NCBI GenBank assembly: GCA_031270875.1
Contig: JAISXC010000150.1
Location: 1 to 15,446 of the forward strand
DNA from: Desulfovibrio sp.
GTDB taxonomy: Bacteria; Desulfobacterota; Desulfovibrionia; Desulfovibrionales; Desulfovibrionaceae
DNA length: 15,446 nucleotides
Direction: 5' to 3'
A model generated the notes under the pieces. The model made no database searches. It was not told the DNA's origin and worked only from the letters and a program-made list of their open reading frames with translations. Within the stretch, counting starts at the first letter, position 1; every line of letters starts with the position of its first letter. The position numbers were made by a program, and so were the translations under genes. This document shows, piece by piece, positions 10,706-15,446 of the stretch.

Positions 10706-11461
10706 TCATTTTTTGCTCAGGTCAGCCCAGGCCCAAACCACTCTCCCAATAATCGCGTTCCGGATATCGTAGTCATACCTGCTCATGCTATATGGCTTCG
10801 GCGCATATTCTTTGGCGTTATCGCTATAGAAAATAATTGTTTGTGACGCTCCAGACCCTTCCATTGACACGCGCTTGACCATGCCGCCGCCTTCTTGGCC
10901 CGGTTCGCGGACAAGAAAAATGTTGCCTGGCGGTTCATATCCTGTCTGTTCCCCCCAGTCGTTACGGTCAACAAGCACGATGTCGCCGGGATACAGTGTG
11001 TCTGCCATGCTGCGCTGATTTTTACCTATTTCTACAGCAAGCAGATTCGAGCGACGCATGACAGAACGATGGTGCCTATATACCAACACCCAGCTTTCGA
11101 TCATGTTCTGGTCAATAATCCCCGGCCCGGCACCGACTTCGCCGACCATTGGTACAGCCATATAGTTTTCGGCTTGCGGTGGTGCGCTGCCTTCGCCAGC
11201 CGGGACCATTTTGGCGTCAACAAAACAGACATCCCTGGCTAGATATTCATTCCTGACAACCCTGAGACCTGCTTCGTCGGCAATACGCGAAATAAGGTTA
11301 AGCCACTTATTTCTTTCACCTTTCACAAGTCGCGACAGTGTTGAGGTGTGCGTCTCAGCAGCTTTGGCCAAACGTGACCGTTTTCCGCCAAAGTCAGAGG
11401 AAACTGCTTCGTTTATGTGCAGAATCAAATCTTCGTAAAATCCCATAGTTTTTCTAAACAT
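10706..11461 (-). CDS. CI-like phage repressor with S24 (LexA-type) autoprotease domain
   Basis: Starting at 11461 (AGAGG five bases upstream) the product is 251 residues; the longer frame to 11530 has no such signal. Residues about 27-49 are a helix-turn-helix (RSRLAKAAETHTSTLSRLVK). Residues 105-250 are an S24 domain: the likely cleavage pair Ala111-Gly112 in VGEVGAGPG, catalytic Ser151 in RSMADTLYPGD and Lys196 in MVKRVS. It should hold lysogeny and be inactivated by RecA-stimulated self-cleavage after DNA damage. A Cro-like gene diverges from it across an operator region with two inverted repeats. Co-occurrence with DinD fits an SOS-responsive phage. Confidence 0.85.
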   Translation of the reverse strand: MFRKTMGFYEDLILHINEAVSSDFGGKRSRLAKAAETHTSTLSRLVKGERNKWLNLISRIADEAGLRVVRNEYLARDVCFVDAKMVPAGEGSAPPQAENYMAVPMVGEVGAGPGIIDQNMIESWVLVYRHHRSVMRRSNLLAVEIGKNQRSMADTLYPGDIVLVDRNDWGEQTGYEPPGNIFLVREPGQEGGGMVKRVSMEGSGASQTIIFYSDNAKEYAPKPYSMSRYDYDIRNAIIGRVVWAWADLSKK

Positions 11462-11462
11462 A

Positions 11463-11510
11463 TTGACCTCTTTTTGGCTACTAGCCATATTTAGAAATTT
11501 ATTGATTTCT
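11463..11510. promoter_or_regulatory. Repressor/Cro operator and rightward promoter
   Basis: TTGACC (11463-11468), a 17-base spacer and CATATT (11486-11491) form a rightward promoter. The perfect palindrome TGGCTACTAGCCA (11475-11487) sits between -35 and -10, with another TGGCTA half-site at 11521-11526. A second inverted repeat, AGAAAT/ATTTCT (11493-11498, 11505-11510), lies at the likely start of transcription. Confidence 0.6.
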
Positions 11511-11536
11511 GCTCTATGTTTGGCTATCATTCCGCC

Positions 11537-11752
11537 ATGAACACCACATGCTCTGAAATAGGGAAAGAAATTACCGCATTTTTACAATTGACCGGGATGA
11601 GCGCCTACAGGCTATCTCAGCTCTCGGGCGTCAACATCAACGTCATCCAGCGGGTAAGAAAGGGGAAACGTCAGGATGTCCGTTGTAAAACGGCGGACAA
11701 ATTGCGTGCGGTTTTTGCTAGCCCCCCACCCCCGGAGTCCGGCGATGGGTGA
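11537..11752 (+). CDS. Cro-like HTH protein
   Basis: A 71-residue protein whose residues 20-62 form a typical HTH (MSAYRLSQLSGVNINVIQRV, then RKGKRQDVRCKTADKLRAVF). No good ribosome binding site is visible before the ATG at 11537, and an in-frame ATG at 11516 is also unsupported, so the start is uncertain. It is the first rightward gene opposite the CI-like repressor, the position of Cro. It overlaps the next gene by eight bases. Confidence 0.7.
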   Translation: MNTTCSEIGKEITAFLQLTGMSAYRLSQLSGVNINVIQRVRKGKRQDVRCKTADKLRAVFASPPPPESGDG

Positions 11753-11957
11753 GAAGCGGGACGGCAATCCCATCGGTGTCCGCCTCACGCCGCAGGAAGA
11801 GCGTTGGCTTCGCAGGCAGGCGGCTTCCCTTGACCTGGATGTCGCTGTGGTGATTCGCAAGGCTCTCGCCATCGGTGTCCCTGTCCTGTTGTCGAGTGCG
11901 TACGTTTGCAAGGTTGCTGATTTGAAGGATGTCATAACCAATGAAAAATGTATGTAA
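11745..11957 (+). CDS. Ribbon-helix-helix-like protein
   Basis: A 70-residue protein. Residues 10-45 (IGVRLTPQEERWLRRQAASL, then DLDVAVVIRKALAIGV) match the ribbon-helix-helix pattern of CopG/Arc-type DNA-binding proteins. The ATG at 11745 has GGAG seven bases upstream and overlaps the Cro-like gene. A longer frame from 11676 lies inside that gene and is unnecessary. It probably modulates early transcription. Confidence 0.6.
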   Translation: MGEKRDGNPIGVRLTPQEERWLRRQAASLDLDVAVVIRKALAIGVPVLLSSAYVCKVADLKDVITNEKCM

Positions 11958-12006
11958 TATATTTGAATCACTAGTGAAACACTTATGTTTTTCTAGAAAT
12001 TGAATA

Positions 12007-12026
12007 TTTGCCGGACACCCGGCAAA
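12007..12026. terminator. Perfect GC hairpin after the Cro/RHH operon
   Basis: TTTGCCGG, loop ACAC, CCGGCAAA. It has no T run on either strand, so its terminator role is uncertain. It immediately precedes the first pentamer array. Confidence 0.4.
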
Positions 12027-12029
12027 ACA

Positions 12030-12114
12030 CGGCCCGGCCCGGCATGGCAGGACAGGGCAAGGCAAGGCAGGGCCCGGCGCGGCGCGGCTGAGCTCGGCAA
12101 GGCAATGCAAGGCT
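12030..12114 (+). repeat. Degenerate pentanucleotide array 1 (NGGCN x 17)
   Basis: Seventeen consecutive 5-nt units, phase kept throughout: CGGCC CGGCC CGGCA TGGCA, then GGACA GGGCA AGGCA AGGCA, GGGCC CGGCG CGGCG CGGCT, GAGCT CGGCA AGGCA ATGCA AGGCT. The central GGC is nearly fixed while positions 1 and 5 vary freely. It lies in the leader of the gene at 12141. Function unknown. Confidence 0.75.
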
Positions 12115-12140
12115 ACCAAAAAACAAGAGGGAGAAAATGA

Positions 12141-12752
12141 ATGAAGTCAAAAACATCGGACACAAGACTGGAGATAGTGAAACGGAAGATTACACTCTCC
12201 GGAATGACGGACATCATGTTCGACCGATACGCCGGGGACAACAACACGAAGCTGTCATGGGAACAAAAAATCTATCTGACGCCGGGGACAAATATCCTGT
12301 CCCTCCCGACAAGCAACATCGTTTCGTTCTTATGTGCCCATAACACCAATTCCGCGCCCAAAAGACTGCGCGATGCGCGGCAGTTCAAAAAAATCGCGAA
12401 CGCCTGCCTGTCGTTCGTGATGATACGGTCCTGCGGGAGCAGCCCCCAATATATCCCGTTCCTTCGCAACGGCAAGCCGATTGCCGTGGGAAACTTCGGC
12501 GACGACATCGAACCGCTGTCCGGTCTGTATCTCGACAGGCGCGTCGCGCGTCTGGACAAGGGCATCCCAAATCCAAAGGAAAGGCCGGTCCTGCCCGCGC
12601 CGTGGGAACTGGAATTTGAGCTTTCCATTCTGCCGAATACGGAAATCAAGGAAGCGGAGATTTACAACCTGTTCCGTGAGGGCGGTCTTGCCGTCGGCCT
12701 GGGAACATTCCGGGGAGTTTTCGGGAAATTCGAGGTCCGCGACTGGAGTTAG
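12141..12752 (+). CDS. Conserved phage protein of unknown function
   Basis: A 203-residue protein. Notable stretches are MTDIMFDRYAGDNNTKLSWE, YLTPGTNILSLPTSNIVSFL and the end FREGGLAVGLGTFRGVFGKF. It looks like a family I have seen as hypothetical proteins in proteobacterial phages, but I cannot assign a function. The start at 12141 has GAGGGAG about seven bases upstream; the competing ATG at 12137 opens a different, short frame. It is bracketed by the two pentamer arrays (ending 26 bases before it and beginning 8 bases after it), as if gene and arrays were one unit. Confidence 0.7.
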   Translation: MKSKTSDTRLEIVKRKITLSGMTDIMFDRYAGDNNTKLSWEQKIYLTPGTNILSLPTSNIVSFLCAHNTNSAPKRLRDARQFKKIANACLSFVMIRSCGSSPQYIPFLRNGKPIAVGNFGDDIEPLSGLYLDRRVARLDKGIPNPKERPVLPAPWELEFELSILPNTEIKEAEIYNLFREGGLAVGLGTFRGVFGKFEVRDWS

Positions 12753-12760
12753 ATTTTTCT

Positions 12761-12840
12761 CGGCGCGGCAGGGCCTGGCCAGGCGTGGCGCGGCGGGGCC
12801 GGGCGCGGCAAGGCGTGGCGAGGCAATGCAAGGCAAGGAT
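12761..12840 (+). repeat. Degenerate pentanucleotide array 2 (NGGCN x 16)
   Basis: Units in phase: CGGCG CGGCA GGGCC TGGCC, AGGCG TGGCG CGGCG GGGCC, GGGCG CGGCA AGGCG TGGCG, AGGCA ATGCA AGGCA AGGAT. It shares with array 1 the end pattern AGGCA ATGCA AGGCN. It lies between the genes at 12141 and 12934. The remaining 93 bases to the next gene show nothing recognisable. Confidence 0.75.
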
Positions 12841-12933
12841 ACAAATTTCCGGCGGACGTTCCCTCGCACGCCCGTTGGTTTCCCATGTCACCCCGTCCGG
12901 TCGATGGGCCGGGCGGGGAAAGAAGGAGAAGGT

Positions 12934-13293
12934 ATGAAAAAAGACGAGATTTGTTCCCGGACAAAGAACAGGCTGTCTGACGCCGATTGTTGGGTCTGGC
13001 TTAACTCCGCGACTCTTCAGCAGGCCGTCAGCCAGTGCTGTGAATGCAAGCGCGTCCCTCTCGCTGTAATTGTGGAGAAAAAGAAAGAAGCGGAGTGGGC
13101 GGAGGCGCCGCCGGTAACGGAGGAGGACGCCGCGCCCATGCCCAAAAACGGCAATGGACGCTTTGAGAAAATCACCGTGGCCGTCCCGCCGGACCTGAAA
13201 GAGCGGTTCCGCGTTTTGTCAAAGGGCGAAATGGGGAGCATGTCGGGCCAAGGCCGGTATCTGATACTGCGGGCGCTGGAGATTGCGCGGTGA
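12934..13293 (+). CDS. Small DNA-binding-like protein (possible RHH C-terminus)
   Basis: A 119-residue product starting at 12934 with AAGGAG seven bases upstream. The first 50 residues hold Cys residues (CWVWLNSATLQQAVSQCCEC) that might bind metal. Residues 50-72 are a charged linker. Residues 76-119 (RFEKITVAVPPDLKERFRVL and on) follow a ribbon-helix-helix pattern of a beta strand and two helices. Its TGA overlaps the GTG start of the next gene (GTGA). It may regulate or assist the modification genes. Confidence 0.6.
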   Translation: MKKDEICSRTKNRLSDADCWVWLNSATLQQAVSQCCECKRVPLAVIVEKKKEAEWAEAPPVTEEDAAPMPKNGNGRFEKITVAVPPDLKERFRVLSKGEMGSMSGQGRYLILRALEIAR

Positions 13294-14066
13294 ACACGGC
13301 GCTCGCGCAACGAGCGAAACGGCTGGTGCCGTCCATGTTCACCGTTGAGCACATGACGGCGGAAGCCATTGATTTCCTGCGCGCGCATGTGCCGCCGGAG
13401 GGCTACTTTGTCGGCTTTTCGGGCGGCAAGGACAGCATCGTCACCCTGGAACTGTGCCGCATGGCCGGCGTCAAACATCAGGCGTACTACTCCTGCACCC
13501 GCATTGACCCGCCGGAGATATACCGTTTCATCAGGCTGCATTATCCGGATGTGACGTGGCTGTACCCCAAAATGACGTTTTGGGAGGGGATACGCCGCAG
13601 AAGCCCGCCGCTTCGCATGATGCGCTGGTGTTGCACTGTGCTGAAAAAAGACCCGGCAAAACATATCCCCCTGAAGCGTCGAATCATGGGCATCCGGGCC
13701 GAGGAAAGCGCGGCAAGGGCGGCAAGGCCGCGCGTACAGTTTCATGATCGGCTGCGGCAATGGATATACAAGCCGATTTTTCACTGGCTCGAATGGCATG
13801 TGTGGGAATTTATTGACGCCCACAACCTGCCCTACCCCTCGCTCTACGACGAGGGTTTTGACCGCATCGGCTGCGTCGTCTGTCCGTTCATCATGCACAA
13901 GAATCAGGCCAAGTTGGACAAGTGCAAGCAGAGATGGCCGGGAATATACCGCGTTTTTGAGCATGTCGTGACGGATTGGTATTCAAATTATCAGCGCCAT
14001 ATTGTGCTCTACAGTGAAAAGACGCCCGAAGAATACCTCGCCGCCTATTACCGGGGGTTTGAATGA
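13290..14066 (+). CDS. Phosphoadenosine phosphosulfate reductase-family PP-loop protein
   Basis: A 258-residue protein beginning with GTG. Residues 41-49 (VGFSGGKDS) are the PP-loop ATP-pyrophosphatase motif of the PAPS reductase superfamily. RWCCTVLKK (Cys114, 115) and CVVCP (Cys195, 198) supply four cysteines in the pattern of an iron-sulfur-binding member. Phage copies are common next to methylase genes. Relatives take part in sulfate reduction or in thiolation and phosphorothioation (DndC). No other dnd gene is visible here, so the substrate cannot be named. It is coupled to the gene before and lies upstream of the cytosine methylase. Confidence 0.8.
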   Translation: MNTALAQRAKRLVPSMFTVEHMTAEAIDFLRAHVPPEGYFVGFSGGKDSIVTLELCRMAGVKHQAYYSCTRIDPPEIYRFIRLHYPDVTWLYPKMTFWEGIRRRSPPLRMMRWCCTVLKKDPAKHIPLKRRIMGIRAEESAARAARPRVQFHDRLRQWIYKPIFHWLEWHVWEFIDAHNLPYPSLYDEGFDRIGCVVCPFIMHKNQAKLDKCKQRWPGIYRVFEHVVTDWYSNYQRHIVLYSEKTPEEYLAAYYRGFE

Positions 14067-14107
14067 GCGCCGTCGCCGTCAACAACGCCCCACGCAACTC
14101 AGAGTGA
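14063..14107 (+). CDS. Possible 14-codon leader peptide
   Basis: ATGA overlap with the preceding stop opens MSAVAVNNAPRNSE, ending six bases before the methylase start. It may simply be a vestige that couples translation of the two genes. Weakly supported. Confidence 0.2.
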   Translation: MSAVAVNNAPRNSE

Positions 14108-14112
14108 TATAA

Positions 14113-15446
14113 ATGCGGTACGTTAGTGTTTGCAGTGGTATTGAGTCCGCGACCGTGGCATGGGCGCCGCTGGGCTGGACGCCCGTGGCCTTCGCCGAGA
14201 TAGACAAATTTCCGTCCGCCGTGCTGGCGCATCATTATCCGGACGTGCCGAACCTTGGAGATTTCACCAAAATCAGGGGAGAGGATTACCGTGGAGCAGT
14301 TGACCTTATTGTCGGCGGAACACCGTGCCAGGATTTCTCAATCGCGGGAAAGCGCGCCGGAATGGCCGGAGAAAGAGGAGGACTGGCCCTCGCGTTTGTT
14401 GACCTGGTTCGTGCGGTGTCACCGCGCTGGATTGTTTGGGAAAACGTCCCCGGTGTTCTATCCAGCGGAGGGGGGAACGACTTTGCGGACTTCCTCCTCG
14501 CGCTTCGCCAATGCGGGTATCATGTCGGATACCGAGTTCTTGATGCTCAATACTTCGGAGTTCCCCAGCGACGCCGTCGCGTCTTCGTTGTCGGATATTT
14601 TGGAGACTGGCGACCTGTCGCAGCGGTATTATTTGAGCCGGAAAGCCTGCGCGGGCATATTGCGCCGCGCCGAAAAACGCAAACGGACGTTGCCGGACCA
14701 ATTAAGGCAAGCCTTGGAGGCCGGGGCTTTCCTCAAGACCCCGAAGCCGCCTCCGGAGGATATTTGCAAGTCGCCGGAACCCTTAGATCTGGTGCCGCAA
14801 ACGGTAGCGCAGGGCATGGGGCGAGAAGTGAGGACAAGGATACAAACCTGATTTTACATGAATCGGCTTACGGCGGCAATTTTGCCGGGGAAATTGACGT
14901 AGCCACCACGCTTAAGGCCGGAAATCAAAGGCTGGATCTGGAAAGCGAGACATTCATCGCCCTCCCTCTCCGCGCCGAAGGGCACGACGCTTCGGAGGAC
15001 GGCACGGGCAGGCAAAATTTGATTCCCATTGCCTTCCACGGCTCCCAGGACCCGGGCGTTTCCGGCGACGTGACGCACCCCTGCGGGCGGAATGGCGGGC
15101 GGGAAACGTGCGTTGCTTTTACTCAAAACCAGCAAGGAGATGTCCTAACCGGGACAGTTGCGCCCGCCATTGGAACAAACTCCAACGCCACAGGCCGCAA
15201 CACGGCAAAGGTTTTCGAGACTTCCGCCGTCCGCAGGCTGACGCCCAAAGAATGTGAAAGATTGCAAGGCTTTCCGGACGGGTACACCGCCATTCCCTAC
15301 AGACGGCCGTTCGCCAATTTGTCGAAGCCGATTATTGAGCGCTCTTACAGTCGCTACCTCCGCCGCATGGAAAGACAGGGCAGGACGGCGTTGTCGCTTG
15401 ACGAACTTGTCAGGTGCGCCGACGGACCACGCTACAAGGCGCTCGG
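14113..15446 (+). CDS. DNA cytosine-C5 methyltransferase, C-terminus cut by window edge
   Basis: An open frame from 14113 to the window end, at least 444 residues. Methylase motifs in order: motif I VSVCSGIES (4-12), motif IV GGTPCQDFS (68-76) with catalytic Cys72, motif VI WENVPG (109-114), motif VIII QRRRRVFVVG (152-161), and motifs IX-X near RRLTPKECERLQGFPDGYT. It transfers a methyl group from S-adenosylmethionine to C5 of cytosine. The region between motifs VIII and IX is long (about 220 residues) and holds repeated Gly/Thr-rich phrases such as VAGTLRSG and VATTLKAG, typical of phage enzymes with extended target-recognition domains. No cognate endonuclease is visible, so it probably protects phage DNA from host restriction. 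Confidence 0.85.
   Translation, partial: MRYVSVCSGIESATVAWAPLGWTPVAFAEIDKFPSAVLAHHYPDVPNLGDFTKIRGEDYRGAVDLIVGGTPCQDFSIAGKRAGMAGERGGLALAFVDLVRAVSPRWIVWENVPGVLSSGGGNDFADFLLALRQCGYHVGYRVLDAQYFGVPQRRRRVFVVGYFGDWRPVAAVLFEPESLRGHIAPRRKTQTDVAGPIKASLGGRGFPQDPEAASGGYLQVAGTLRSGAANGSAGHGARSEDKDTNLILHESAYGGNFAGEIDVATTLKAGNQRLDLESETFIALPLRAEGHDASEDGTGRQNLIPIAFHGSQDPGVSGDVTHPCGRNGGRETCVAFTQNQQGDVLTGTVAPAIGTNSNATGRNTAKVFETSAVRRLTPKECERLQGFPDGYTAIPYRRPFANLSKPIIERSYSRYLRRMERQGRTALSLDELVRCADGPRYKAL

Noticed and set aside
12481..12933. Upstream extension of the 119-residue gene at 12934
   Set aside because: It overlaps the well-supported 203-residue gene and the pentamer array; the ATG at 12934 has a proper ribosome binding site.
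13017..13964. 315-codon minus-strand frame
   Set aside because: Antisense shadow of the PP-loop enzyme gene with no start signal.
14255..14851. 198-codon plus-strand frame
   Set aside because: Out-of-frame shadow of the cytosine methyltransferase, whose motifs are in the frame from 14113.

Overview
The window reads as the early/accessory half of a temperate tailed-phage genome or prophage. It has a CI-type repressor facing a Cro-like gene (about 10.7-11.75 kb), a leftward recombination operon (0-3.2 kb), a leftward DNA-damage operon (8.8-10.36 kb) and a rightward DNA-modification arm (12.1 kb to the end). GC is fairly high. The one CRISPR-like repeat resembles type I-C repeats of Desulfovibrio, and many proteins look like deltaproteobacterial phage proteins, so I suspect a Desulfovibrionaceae host. 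That assignment is inference only; no host marker gene is present.

Layout. (1) 1-3182, minus strand: a tightly overlapped operon of small Cys-rich and membrane proteins, a zinc-finger protein with single-strand-annealing-like motifs, a DUF1351-like protein and a truncated gene, behind a leader of about 400 nt. (2) 3.57-8.53 kb: an unusual mosaic of small genes and structured non-coding DNA. Three unrelated small genes (3734+, 5676+, 8458-) share one near-identical 5' leader whose hairpin buries the ribosome binding site. Each faces a convergent, overlapping small gene on the opposite strand. The hairpin that terminates the first gene also abuts the RBS of the second. Two of these modules carry paralogous HTH regulators (4348-4647, 6234-6545), and repeated half-sites occur at both module ends. 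Two rightward non-coding transcripts start with boxA-like antitermination sequences and share an identical 20-nt hairpin block. A Panacea/RelE-like toxin-antitoxin pair and two tiny overlapping membrane-protein genes sit among them. (3) 8.53-8.84 kb: a minus-strand mini-CRISPR (one good and one degenerate type I-C-like repeat around a 33-nt spacer) between a promoter and a terminator.

(4) 8.85-10.36 kb, minus strand: winged-helix protein, DinD, secreted thermonuclease. (5) 10.4-12 kb: a small unknown gene, the CI-like S24 repressor, an operator region, a Cro-like HTH gene and a ribbon-helix-helix gene. (6) 12.0-12.84 kb: a conserved-looking phage protein bracketed by two degenerate pentanucleotide arrays (GGC every 5 nt). 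(7) 12.9 kb to the end, plus strand: an RHH-like protein, a PAPS-reductase-family PP-loop enzyme and a cytosine-C5 methyltransferase cut by the window edge.

The repressor/Cro switch probably sets lysogeny. The leftward operon would serve recombination, and the rightward arm would modify phage DNA. The 3.5-8.5 kb block looks like a set of interchangeable accessory modules with their own regulators, RNA leaders and antitermination signals. The most novel-looking elements are the shared RBS-sequestering leader, the terminator/RBS hairpins, the boxA RNAs, the pentamer arrays and the solitary CRISPR unit.
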